Origin: Deltaproteobacteria bacterium
Lineage (GTDB): Bacteria > Myxococcota > Myxococcia > SLRQ01
Reading direction: 5' to 3'
NCBI GenBank assembly: GCA_029210625.1
Contig: JARGFU010000040.1
Coordinates: 1-35,858 of the forward strand
Length of the DNA: 35,858 nucleotides
In this document: positions 15,836 to 22,704 of the stretch, piece by piece
How positions within the stretch are numbered: the first letter of the stretch is position 1
Layout: the number at the start of each line of letters is the position of its first letter
Notes under the pieces: generated by a model
Database searches by the model: none
Told to the model about the DNA's origin: nothing
The model's input: only the letters and a program-made list of their open reading frames with translations
Position numbers and translations under genes: made by a program

Positions 15836-16794
15836 TGCGTCGCCTCCTCCCCCTCGCGCTCGTCCTCGCCCTGGCGACCAGCGCCTGCCTCGTCGGCCTG
15901 AAGCTGCCCGGCGAGGAGGGGCGCCCCTGCGGCGCCGGGGAGAGCTGCCTGCCCGGCTTCGAGTGCCGGGCCGGGGTCTGCGAGCAGAGCCTCATCGGCC
16001 GCCCCTGCGACTTCGTCTTCGACGACTGCGAGCGGGGCTTCTGCTACTTCAGCGCCGCGGCCGACGCCTTCTGCACGATCGCCTGCAGCGCCAGCAGCCA
16101 GTGCCCGGCCGGCTTCCGCTGCGCCGACCGGAGCGAGGACGGCGCCTTCGTCTGCCTGCCGCCGAGCCTGGCCGGCGGCAGCGTGGGCAGCGCCGCCCTC
16201 GGGGATCCCTGCCTCCTGGACGACGACTGCCAGTCGGGCTTCTGCGAGAGCGAGGTCTGCGCCGACACCTGCCAGCGGCAGGACGACTGCGGCGGCGACG
16301 GCAGCTACGAGTGCCAGGTCGTGAGCCGCGGGGGGAGGAGCGGCGCCTTCTGCGGCCCGACCGCCGCCAGCGGAGGCCTGCAGGGCGAGGTCTGCGCCGA
16401 CTCCGCGGAGTGCGCCCGCGGCGTCTGCGCCGACAACTCCCCGGATCCCTCCACCTGCAGCGATCCCTGCTGCTCGAGCGCTGACTGCCCGCCCGGACAC
16501 ATCTGCTGGCTCGTGACCTGGGCCGACTGGCAGCGCGGCGACGGCCTGCCCCGCACCTGCGTGGAGTTCCAGTCCCCCGGCTCCACCCCCATCGGGGACC
16601 CCTGCGTCGACGACTACGACTGCGCCCGCGGGAGCTGCGTCATCGATCCGCAGACCGAGCGCGCCGCCTGCTCGGACGTCTGCTGCACGGACGCCGACTG
16701 CGGCGCCGGCTACCGCTGCGAGCCGATTCCCTACGACGTGGATGACGATGGGACCGACGACAGCTATCTTCCCTTCTGCGTGACCCGCCCATGA
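15835..16794 (+). CDS. Cys-rich putative lipoprotein
   Basis: 319 residues with 39 Cys. The start ATG overlaps the upstream stop (TGATG), which fixes the start and implies coupled translation. The N-terminus is a signal peptide ending in LALATSAC; the Cys at residue 18 fits a lipobox, although Thr at position -3 is unusual. The mature part repeats C-x(4-6)-C-x(3-4)-C patterns with Asp before Cys (DDDC, CCTDADC, CCSSADC), a style common in secreted Cys-rich proteins of myxobacteria. Multiple disulfides are expected and an extracytoplasmic location follows. No enzyme motif was seen. It sits between a PEGA protein and a carboxypeptidase-regulatory-like protein, overlapping the latter by four bases. 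Confidence 0.87.
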   Translation: MRRLLPLALVLALATSACLVGLKLPGEEGRPCGAGESCLPGFECRAGVCEQSLIGRPCDFVFDDCERGFCYFSAAADAFCTIACSASSQCPAGFRCADRSEDGAFVCLPPSLAGGSVGSAALGDPCLLDDDCQSGFCESEVCADTCQRQDDCGGDGSYECQVVSRGGRSGAFCGPTAASGGLQGEVCADSAECARGVCADNSPDPSTCSDPCCSSADCPPGHICWLVTWADWQRGDGLPRTCVEFQSPGSTPIGDPCVDDYDCARGSCVIDPQTERAACSDVCCTDADCGAGYRCEPIPYDVDDDGTDDSYLPFCVTRP

Positions 16795-18407
16795 GACTCC
16801 TCCTCGCCACGCTGATCGTCGCCCTGACGCCCCTCTCCCTGCAGGCCTTCGAGGTCAAGCGGAAGGCGCCCCCCCCGACCTGGGAGGGGAAGGTCCGGAA
16901 GATCCCCACCAAGGGGAAGAAGGACGAGGACGAGGCCCCCGCGCGGAAGCCCAAGAAGACGGCCGGCCCGGGCGAGACCCTGATCTGGGGTCAGGTGGTC
17001 GACCACGAGGGCAAGGCGCGCACCGGGGGCGTGGTGAACGTGGTGGTGGACCCCGTCTCCAGCCTGGAGCGCTCCTACCCCGGCTTCGGCGAGGGCCAGG
17101 TCGAGGGGATGGAGAAGCTCGACGAGGAGGGCTGGTTCGAGATCGTGCGGAAGGTGCCCGACGGCCGCCACCTGGTGAAGGCGCTGGTGGACGAAGGCGA
17201 CAACCTCCGGGTCGCCACCGCCGAGGTGGTCGTCGCCGATCGCTGGGCCGAGCCCGTGACCCTGCGGCTGGGCACCCCGGTGCAGCTCCAGGGCATCGTC
17301 ACCGACACCGCCAAGAAGCCCCTGGCGAGGGTCCCGCTGGCCATCGTGCCGGTGCCGCCCCCCTCCCTCGGCGGAGAGACCGGCCTGCGCCGGCCCTCCC
17401 CCGGCAGCCTCACCCACGTGGAGAGCGCCGCCGACGGGACCTTCACCTTCGACCCCGTGGACCCGGGCCGCTACGCGGTCTTCCCCGTCGGGGCGACCTA
17501 CCACACCGGCGGCACCCTCATCGTCCACGCCGGAGACAAGGCCACGCTGATCGTCAGCAAGAAGCCGATCCTCTCGGCGAAGGTGGTCGATCAGGAGGGT
17601 CACCCGATCCCGGTCTTCCAGGCGAAGCTCGACGGCGAGCCCGCCGGCTTCTTCCGCAACGGCGTGCTCGAGCTCGCCCTCGCCCGCCGCGATGCCGGCG
17701 CCGGGGTGCTCGAGCTGCTGGCCCCCGAGCACCCCGCCTACACCGTGCCCCAGTCCATCCCCCTCCAGGGCACCGACGACCTCGACCTCGGCGAGCTGAA
17801 GCTCCCCGAGGGCCGCAAGCTGCTCCTGCAGATCCGCGGCCTGGTGAAGGGGCCGAACGTCTCCGGCGGCGAGGAGGACGGGCAGGACTCCGATCACCTC
17901 GAGGTGCGGGTCTTCCGCCAGGTCGGCAGCGAGCAGGTCGAGGAGCCGGCGCTGGTCCTCCCCGAGCCCGTCAGCGAGAAGGGCGGCCTCTCCTACGAGC
18001 TCAAGGGCCTCTCCGAGGAGCCCCTCCAGTTCCTCCTCGAGGCCCCCGGCCGGGCCCCCTTCTTCCTGGAGGTGCCCAGGGGCGCCAAGAAGGTGCGGGG
18101 CCTCTTCAAGCGGGGCTCGCAGCTGGAGCTGACCGTGCTCAACCCGGGCAACCTCCCGGTGCCCGAGGCCGTGGTGCACCTGCGCCAGGAGCTGCGCGGC
18201 GTCTCCTTCCTCCACAAGGGCGTGGCGGGCCAGTACGGGCGGGTGGAGTTCTCCGGGCTCATCGGCGGGGACGCCGTCGTGCAGATCACCGCGACCGGGA
18301 TGGAGCCCACCGAGCGGACCCTCGAGGTGCCCGAGCGGGGCCGCCACACCGAGCGGCTGACCCTCAAGAAGGAGAAGCCGAAGGTCGCGCCGCCGCAGGG
18401 CGGATGA
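16791..18407 (+). CDS. Exported protein with carboxypeptidase-regulatory-like domains
   Basis: 538 residues; the ATG overlaps the previous stop (ATGA). A signal peptide (MRLLLATLIVALTPLSLQA) precedes a basic, Lys-rich segment (residues 23-60). Then come several beta-sandwich units that look like the carboxypeptidase regulatory-like / DUF4198 type: GQVVDHEG (about 67), GIVTDTAKKPLARVPL (about 166), SAKVVDQEGHPIPV (about 263) and LNPGNLPVPEAVVHL (near 450). These domains are non-catalytic and common in envelope and surface proteins. It is the last gene of the 13025-18407 run. I see no protease active site. Confidence 0.85.
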   Translation: MRLLLATLIVALTPLSLQAFEVKRKAPPPTWEGKVRKIPTKGKKDEDEAPARKPKKTAGPGETLIWGQVVDHEGKARTGGVVNVVVDPVSSLERSYPGFGEGQVEGMEKLDEEGWFEIVRKVPDGRHLVKALVDEGDNLRVATAEVVVADRWAEPVTLRLGTPVQLQGIVTDTAKKPLARVPLAIVPVPPPSLGGETGLRRPSPGSLTHVESAADGTFTFDPVDPGRYAVFPVGATYHTGGTLIVHAGDKATLIVSKKPILSAKVVDQEGHPIPVFQAKLDGEPAGFFRNGVLELALARRDAGAGVLELLAPEHPAYTVPQSIPLQGTDDLDLGELKLPEGRKLLLQIRGLVKGPNVSGGEEDGQDSDHLEVRVFRQVGSEQVEEPALVLPEPVSEKGGLSYELKGLSEEPLQFLLEAPGRAPFFLEVPRGAKKVRGLFKRGSQLELTVLNPGNLPVPEAVVHLRQELRGVSFLHKGVAGQYGRVEFSGLIGGDAVVQITATGMEPTERTLEVPERGRHTERLTLKKEKPKVAPPQGG

Positions 18408-18421
18408 GCCTCTCCGGTATC

Positions 18422-18450
18422 TTGACCGGGGCGGGGGAGGGATCTAGAGT
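18422..18450 (+). promoter_or_regulatory. Promoter of tRNA-Phe
   Basis: TTGACC at 18422-18427, a 17-base spacer, and TAGAGT at 18445-18450. The predicted start is near 18457, about 13 bases before the mature tRNA 5' end. Confidence 0.6.
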
Positions 18451-18469
18451 CCGCCTCCCTTCACGGGAT

Positions 18470-18542
18470 GCCTAGGTAGCTCAGTTGGTAGAGCAGGGGA
18501 TTGAAAATCCCCGTGTCGGTGGTTCGATTCCGCCCCTGGGCA
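18470..18542 (+). tRNA. trnF: tRNA-Phe (GAA anticodon)
   Basis: A complete 73-base cloverleaf. The acceptor stem GCCTAGG pairs with CCTGGGC (18535-18541, one G-T pair) and A18542 is the discriminator. The D arm has GCTC/GAGC; the anticodon stem GGGGA/TCCCC encloses TTGAAAA, giving anticodon GAA. The variable loop is 5 bases and the T arm is GGTGG TTCGATT CCGCC. CCA is not encoded, since CTC follows the discriminator. Confidence 0.97.
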
Positions 18543-18552
18543 CTCGCAAGCC
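18529..18552 (+). repeat. Inverted repeat arm 1 (tRNA 3' end plus 10 bases)
   Basis: A 24-bp segment, the last 14 bases of tRNA-Phe and the next 10, that is the exact reverse complement of 18609-18632. Confidence 0.9.
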
Positions 18553-18578
18553 CCCCTCCCCACCCGGGAGCGGGGCTT
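18548..18578 (+). terminator. Intrinsic terminator after tRNA-Phe
   Basis: Hairpin with outer stem AAGCCCC (18548-18554) / GGGGCTT (18572-18578), one C/C mismatch, then CTCCC/GGGAG with loop CACCC. It is followed by the T-rich sequence TCGATTT. It begins six bases after the tRNA. Confidence 0.65.
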
Positions 18579-18608
18579 TCGATTTCCGTCCCTTGGCGCT
18601 TCTTGATT

Positions 18609-18632
18609 GGCTTGCGAGTGCCCAGGGGCGGA
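18609..18632 (-). repeat. Inverted repeat arm 2: inverted copy of tRNA-Phe 3' end
   Basis: Exact reverse complement of 18529-18552, 56 bases downstream. The remaining 18633-18753 interval has no convincing gene; it holds a GC palindrome and a T-arm-like motif (GGCTCGATTCC at 18682-18692). Confidence 0.9.
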
Positions 18633-18648
18633 CTCGGTCCCGCAGGGA

Positions 18649-18666
18649 GCGCGCGCTGGCGCGCGC
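18649..18666. repeat. Alternating GC palindrome
   Basis: Perfect 8-bp arms of alternating G and C separated by TG. It lies in the gene-free gap between the tRNA and the small membrane protein gene. No T-run adjoins it. Confidence 0.7.
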
Positions 18667-18753
18667 GTCGGCCATACGGCGGGCTCGATTCCTTCAACAG
18701 CGCTTCCCGGGGCCCTGCGCTGGCCTTGAGCCCAGGTTCCGGGTGCCCGGCGG

Positions 18754-18960
18754 CTAGCCCTCGCCGTCCTTGCCGCCGTCCTTCTTGCTGCCGTTGCCGG
18801 CGGCGAAGCCGATCATGGCGCCGAGGGCGCCGCCGATGGCGAAGCCCATGCAACCCAGGAAGAAGACCCCGACGACGGCGCCGACGAGGCCCAGGGTGAG
18901 GGGGTACCTCCCGTCGAACTCATCGACGCCCGGGTCGTCGTGCTCCTTCTCCTCGCCCAT
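18754..18960 (-). CDS. Small glycine-zipper membrane protein
   Basis: 68 residues. An acidic N-terminus (MGEEKEHDD) precedes two adjacent hydrophobic segments with small-residue spacing (GLVGAVVGVFFLGCMGFAIG, then GGALGAMIGFAAG), typical of glycine-zipper membrane proteins, and the tail is Lys/Gly/Asp. The ATG at 18960 is preferred over a GTG two codons upstream because GGAG lies 7 bases before the ATG but only 1 before the GTG. It stands alone, divided from the next minus-strand gene by 137 bases. The function is unknown; composition and RBS support a real gene. Confidence 0.65.
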   Translation of the reverse strand: MGEEKEHDDPGVDEFDGRYPLTLGLVGAVVGVFFLGCMGFAIGGALGAMIGFAAGNGSKKDGGKDGEG

Positions 18961-18971
18961 GCTCACACTCC

Positions 18972-18986
18972 AGGGTGAACCACCCT
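18972..18986. promoter_or_regulatory. Palindrome upstream of small membrane gene
   Basis: AGGGTG AAC CACCCT, perfect 6-bp arms. On the minus strand it lies 11 bases upstream of the ATG at 18960, next to a possible -10 (TAGGGT). It could be an operator or a leader hairpin. The rest of 18987-19097 shows only short direct repeats (TGAGCCG twice near 19010). Confidence 0.4.
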
Positions 18987-19097
18987 ACCCGATAGAGACC
19001 CGCTCCGCAGTGAGCCGTGAGCCGTGTCGGTGACCGGAGAGCACCCGAAACCACGCCAGGTATCCGGGAGCACCGCTGACAGCTGACCCCCCGAAGC

Positions 19098-19354
19098 TCA
19101 AGGCTCCCGCAACACCCCCAGCGCCGCCTCGATCAAGGCCTTCCGCCCCTCGGGATCATCCCAGGCCGCGAGGCCCTCTCCCGGTCCCTCGATCGGCTGA
19201 CCCACGAGCCGGTGGTGGCCGTCGACGAGGATCTGGCGGGCGGGGACCCGGCAGACCTCGCCCTCGGCGCGGGCGTAGGGCTCGTCGGCCGGGAGCGGCA
19301 GCCCGCCGCGGCGACGAGGAGGAAGAGGAGGGCAGCGGCCCGGGCTCTCCCCAT
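19098..19354 (-). pseudogene. Small lipoprotein gene with a single-base frameshift at the lipobox
   Basis: From ATG 19354 the frame encodes a clean lipoprotein signal (LLFLLVAAAGC). Directly after the Cys the natural-looking sequence moves to another frame: LPADEPYAR, then EVCRVPARQILVDGHH, GQPIEGPGEG, AAWDDPEGRKALIEAALG, ending at TGA 19098-19100. Adding one base near 19298 (a CC where CCC would restore the frame) would give one protein of about 85 residues. In the signal-peptide frame the reading ends at 19133 with Arg/Pro/Ser-rich nonsense. Either a real lesion or a sequence error. It starts 6 bases below the MarC-family stop and so belongs to that operon. No family was recognised. Confidence 0.7.
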
Positions 19355-19359
19355 CACCC

Positions 19360-19962
19360 TCACTGCATCATCGTCCAGAAGGAGAGGATGCCGGTGCGCA
19401 GCATGGCGACGGCGATGGCGGCGAGGAAGAGGCTCATCACCTTGCCGAAGGCGCGGGTCGCGCTGGGCTTGAGGAAGCGCTCGAGCTGATCCGAGTAGTG
19501 GAGGATGACGAAGATCAGCGCGAGGTTGAGCGCCAGGCCGACGAAGACGGGGATCCGGCCGTGGGTGTCGGCCAGCACGACGGCAGCGGTCATGGTGGCG
19601 GGGCCGACGATGAGGGGGGTCCCCAGGGGGACGACCCCGGCCTCGACGTCGAGGGCCTCGAGCTCACCCCGCTTGCGGCGGTCGCGGGAGAAGACGAGGT
19701 CGTGGGAGGCGATCAGGAAGAGGATCGCCCCGCCGGCCACGCGCAGGTCATCGACGGTGATGCCGAGGAAGCGAAAGAGCTCCTGCCCGGCGAGGACCAC
19801 CACCGTCGCCACGACGGCGCCGGCGAGGACCCCCCGCCGGGCGAACTGCCGCTTCTCCTTCCGGCTCGCTCCCTCGGTGAGGGAGAGGAAGATCGGCAGC
19901 ACGGTCAGCGGCCCCATGGCCACGAAGAGGGGGACGAGGACCTCGGTGAAGACCTTCAGCAC
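19360..19962 (-). CDS. MarC family integral membrane protein
   Basis: 200 residues, GTG start. The N-terminal GPLTVLPIFLSLTEGAS motif, the second hydrophobic block ending FLGITVDDLRVAGGAILF, the PLGTPLIVGPATMTA motif and six hydrophobic segments fit the MarC/UPF0056 (NAAT) family, whose usual length is about 200. Family members are inner-membrane proteins of unsettled transport function; the old link to multiple antibiotic resistance is not supported by later work. It lies 18 bases after the lipoprotein gene 19981-20904 and directly before the frameshifted lipoprotein, so the three are likely cotranscribed. Confidence 0.92.
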   Translation of the reverse strand: MLKVFTEVLVPLFVAMGPLTVLPIFLSLTEGASRKEKRQFARRGVLAGAVVATVVVLAGQELFRFLGITVDDLRVAGGAILFLIASHDLVFSRDRRKRGELEALDVEAGVVPLGTPLIVGPATMTAAVVLADTHGRIPVFVGLALNLALIFVILHYSDQLERFLKPSATRAFGKVMSLFLAAIAVAMLRTGILSFWTMMQ

Positions 19963-19980
19963 GGGTGAGACGGCCTCGCG

Positions 19981-20904
19981 CTACTCGGGGCTCTTCCAGC
20001 CGGCGCCGTCACAGTCCTGGAGGACGACGTGGCCGTCGACCTTCAGGTTGGTCCGGGTCTCGACCTTCTCGAAGGCGTAGGCGTGCTCGGCCTTGCCGGC
20101 CAGCAGCTTCGTCTTCTGGGGGCCGTAGCGGACGACGAGCTCCTCGCCCTCGACCTTCCACCAGCACTTCTCCTCGGGGTAGCTCGCCGCGGCGCCGTCG
20201 TCCTCGATGAGCTTGTCGACGCGCAGGCAGCGGGCCCCCTCGCCGAGGTGGAGGTAGGCGCCCTCGCCCTCGTGGCACCAGACGGTCTTCGGCGCGAAGG
20301 GGCTGCCCTCGGGGGGCGGCGGCGCGGCCTGGAAGGCGGCGGCGAGCTCGGCCTCGGTGGGGCCCGCGGGCTCGGGGGCCTTCGGCTGCCAGCCCGGCAC
20401 GGTGAGCAGCACCTCGACCGGCGAGGTGGCCATCTCCTTCTTCTTGCCCTCGGCGCCCACGAAGAGGTGGGTCACGCCATCCCAGCGCAGGTGCGGGCGT
20501 CCCTCGATGGTGCCGTAGGCCAGCTGGACGATCTCGGTGATCTGGCCGGAGGTGATGGTGACCCGGATCCCCGGAGGGGCGGCCTCCCAGCGGCCGATCT
20601 TGGAGATGGGGAAGGACTGGCCGGGGAGCTTCTGGCTCACCTGGGCCACGCCGCCCTGCACGATGTTCAGGTGGGCCATGGCGTCGCTCGGCGCGGTGGG
20701 CTCCCAGGCCTTGCCGACGAGGGAGGGATCGTCCGCCGGGAAGGGGGCCGCGACGAAGGGGGCCGGCGCGGGCTCGGGCGTCGGCGCGGCGGCGGCCGCC
20801 TCCGGCTCGGTGGCCCCGGCGCTCTCCTTCTTCTTCTCGGGGCAGCCGGCCGCCAGACCGAGGATCGCCAGAGTGAGGGCTCCCATCCAGACACTGCGCT
20901 TCAT
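19981..20904 (-). CDS. Putative lipoprotein, Pro/Ala linker
   Basis: 307 residues from the ATG at 20904, chosen because GGGAGG lies 5 bases upstream and it opens a lipoprotein signal (MKRSVWMGALTLAILGLAAGC). An Ala/Pro/Glu-rich linker (about residues 22-55) leads to a mature domain with KIGRWEAAPPG, an internal EPAGPTEAEL linker and a C-terminal part with three Cys (TVWCHEGEG, GARCLRVDKL, EEKCWWKVEG). The two halves may be separate small beta domains. No family was recognised. It heads the operon with the MarC-family gene and is divergent from 21024. Confidence 0.85.
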   Translation of the reverse strand: MKRSVWMGALTLAILGLAAGCPEKKKESAGATEPEAAAAAPTPEPAPAPFVAAPFPADDPSLVGKAWEPTAPSDAMAHLNIVQGGVAQVSQKLPGQSFPISKIGRWEAAPPGIRVTITSGQITEIVQLAYGTIEGRPHLRWDGVTHLFVGAEGKKKEMATSPVEVLLTVPGWQPKAPEPAGPTEAELAAAFQAAPPPPEGSPFAPKTVWCHEGEGAYLHLGEGARCLRVDKLIEDDGAAASYPEEKCWWKVEGEELVVRYGPQKTKLLAGKAEHAYAFEKVETRTNLKVDGHVVLQDCDGAGWKSPE

Positions 20905-20935
20905 CTCGTCCTCCCGGAACGAAGTTGGAGCCCCT

Positions 20936-20964
20936 CCCCTACCGGGGCCGGGGGACGGGGGCAA
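20936..20964 (-). promoter_or_regulatory. Possible promoter of lipoprotein-marC operon
   Basis: On the minus strand TTGCCC (20959-20964), 17 bases, TAGGGG (20936-20941). The leader to ATG 20904 would be about 25 bases and includes the GGGAGG site. The -10 is a weak match. Confidence 0.35.
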
Positions 20965-20987
20965 GAGCCCACTGGCGCCCCCCTCGA

Positions 20988-21017
20988 TTCACCCCCGGGG
21001 GCGTCTGAGCCTATGGT
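20988..21017 (+). promoter_or_regulatory. Promoter of zinc-ribbon gene, near-leaderless
   Basis: TTCACC (20988-20993), 18 bases, TATGGT (21012-21017), ending 6 bases before the ATG at 21024. No Shine-Dalgarno sequence is visible. Confidence 0.45.
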
Positions 21018-21023
21018 GGCTCG

Positions 21024-22112
21024 ATGCCGGACACCATGCGCATCCACCGCCGCTGCGGGGTGATCGTTCCCAGCACCGAGAAGGAGTGCGCCCGCTGCCG
21101 GGAGAGCTACCGGGAGAGCTGGGCCGCGATCCCCCGGAACGAGGCGCAGCTCTACTGGGCGCGCCTCGAGGGCCGGCTGCGCTGCACCTCCTGCGAGAAC
21201 CCGGTCCCGATCAACGAGCTGGCGACCACCTCCCACACCGCCTGCCCCAGCTGCGGGCGGCCGGTCGACTTCCCGGAGGACTACTGGAAGGACTGGCTGG
21301 AGGCGGCCCGGATGGCCGCCGATCTCTGCGGACCGGAGCGGGACGCCATCGATCCCGAGGTCTGGGCGAGCCTGAAGAAGAGCGACCGCGACCGCCACGA
21401 GGTCTTCGACGCGATCGGCAAGACCGGCGCGGTGGTCGCCTACAGCTCCGTGACCCTCGGAGGGAGCAGCGAGTCCTGGGAGGTCGGCCCGGGCCACCCC
21501 TGCTGCGAGGGCTGCTCCCAGCCCCTGCAGGTGAGCCTGGAGGGAGAGGTCGTCACCCTCGCCTGCGAGGGCTGCGGCACCTCCCACCGCTACGCCCTGC
21601 CCGCCTCGCCCCACCGCATCGCGGGGCTGGTGGGGGTGGTCGCGCCGGCCCACCTGGAGGGCGCGGCCACGGTGAAGGCGGAGCCCGGCGAGGGTGAGGA
21701 GCTGAAGGTCCTGCGCTGCCCCAACTGCTCGGGCGCGCTCAGCGTCCCGGAGGGCGACGCGCCCTACTTCCCCTGCCCCTTCTGCCAGGCGAGCTGCTAC
21801 CTGCCCACGCGCCTGCGCGAGGGCAGCGCCGCCGCCGTGCTCACCGAGCCCTGGTGGGCCCTCTTCCAGGGCCCCTCGCCCGAGCAGGAGAGCCTGCACG
21901 AGAAGGCGCGGGCCCACGCCGCCCGCCGGGCCGAGAAGGAGAAGAAGCGCCTGGCGCGAGAGGCCCAGCAGAAGGCCGAGTCGAAGGAGCGCAAGCGGCA
22001 GAAGCACGAGGCCGAGGCCGCGGCGGCGGCGAAGACTCGCCTGGGCCTGGTGGCGTTGGGGGTGGCGGTCGCCCTCATCGTCGGGACAACGCTCCTCTTC
22101 CTGGTGGGGTAG
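21024..22112 (+). CDS. Tail-anchored zinc-ribbon protein
   Basis: 362 residues with four Cys-pair sets that look like zinc ribbons or knuckles: C-x(10)-CARC near residues 11-25, CTSC with CPSC (about 54-77), CEGC with CEGC (about 157-183) and CPNC with CPFC (about 232-253). A highly charged Lys/Glu/Ala helix, probably coiled coil (about 285-335), precedes a single C-terminal transmembrane helix (GLVALGVAVALIVGTTLLFLV). The topology suggests a cytoplasmic zinc-binding part held at the membrane. A second ATG lies four codons in. The HD-domain gene follows after 3 bases, so the two are cotranscribed. No function can be assigned beyond metal binding. Confidence 0.85.
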   Translation: MPDTMRIHRRCGVIVPSTEKECARCRESYRESWAAIPRNEAQLYWARLEGRLRCTSCENPVPINELATTSHTACPSCGRPVDFPEDYWKDWLEAARMAADLCGPERDAIDPEVWASLKKSDRDRHEVFDAIGKTGAVVAYSSVTLGGSSESWEVGPGHPCCEGCSQPLQVSLEGEVVTLACEGCGTSHRYALPASPHRIAGLVGVVAPAHLEGAATVKAEPGEGEELKVLRCPNCSGALSVPEGDAPYFPCPFCQASCYLPTRLREGSAAAVLTEPWWALFQGPSPEQESLHEKARAHAARRAEKEKKRLAREAQQKAESKERKRQKHEAEAAAAAKTRLGLVALGVAVALIVGTTLLFLVG

Positions 22113-22115
22113 ACG

Positions 22116-22682
22116 ATGAGCATCGATCGAGAGGCAGCCTGGGCCAGGCTCTGCGAGTGGACGGAAGGGGCGCCCCTGCGCGGGCACGCCCGGGCGGTCG
22201 AGCTCTCGATGCGCGCCGCGGCGCTGCGCTTCGGCGAGGGGGAGCAGGACGTCGAGCGCTGGGGCATCGCCGGCCTCCTCCACGACGCCGACTACGAGAG
22301 GTGGCCCGAGGAGCACCCGCAGCGGATCGTCGCCTGGCTGCGCGAGCAGGGCGAGGAGGCGATCGCCCACGCCGTCTCGGCCCACTACACGAGGTGGGGC
22401 GTCCCCCACGAGAGCCCGCTCGACCGCGCCCTCCTCGCCTGCGACGAGCTGACGGGCTTCGTGGTGGCCTCCTGCCTGGTGCGCCCCGAGGGGGTGACCA
22501 CCCTGACGCCCAAGAGCGTGAAGAAGAAGCTCAAGGACCGGCGCTTCGCCGCCGGCGTGGATCGGGACGAGGTGAACGCCGGCGCCGCGCTGCTCGGGGT
22601 CGAGCTCGGTGAGCTGATCCAGCTGATCATCGATGCCCTGAAGCCCCACGCCGAGGAGCTGGGGATCGGGCCGCGGACCTAG
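22116..22682 (+). CDS. HD-domain hydrolase-like protein
   Basis: 188 residues. GHARAVELSMRAAA supplies the first His, LLHDADYERW is the HD pair, and AHAVSAHYTRWG and LLACDELTGF supply the later His and Asp, the metal-ligand order of the HD/HDIG family of phosphohydrolases. The C-terminal TPKSVKKKLKDRRFAAGVDRDEV section occurs in small bacterial HDIG proteins of about this length. The substrate is unknown. It lies 3 bases after the zinc-ribbon gene and 22 bases before the second kinase, so the three may share an mRNA. Confidence 0.88.
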   Translation: MSIDREAAWARLCEWTEGAPLRGHARAVELSMRAAALRFGEGEQDVERWGIAGLLHDADYERWPEEHPQRIVAWLREQGEEAIAHAVSAHYTRWGVPHESPLDRALLACDELTGFVVASCLVRPEGVTTLTPKSVKKKLKDRRFAAGVDRDEVNAGAALLGVELGELIQLIIDALKPHAEELGIGPRT

Positions 22683-22704
22683 AGGAGAGGGCGCCGGGGG
22701 GACG

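Noticed and set aside
18461-18853. Open frames running through tRNA-Phe on either strand
   Set aside because: They read through the tRNA and its inverted copy; well-known tRNA-derived ghost proteins.
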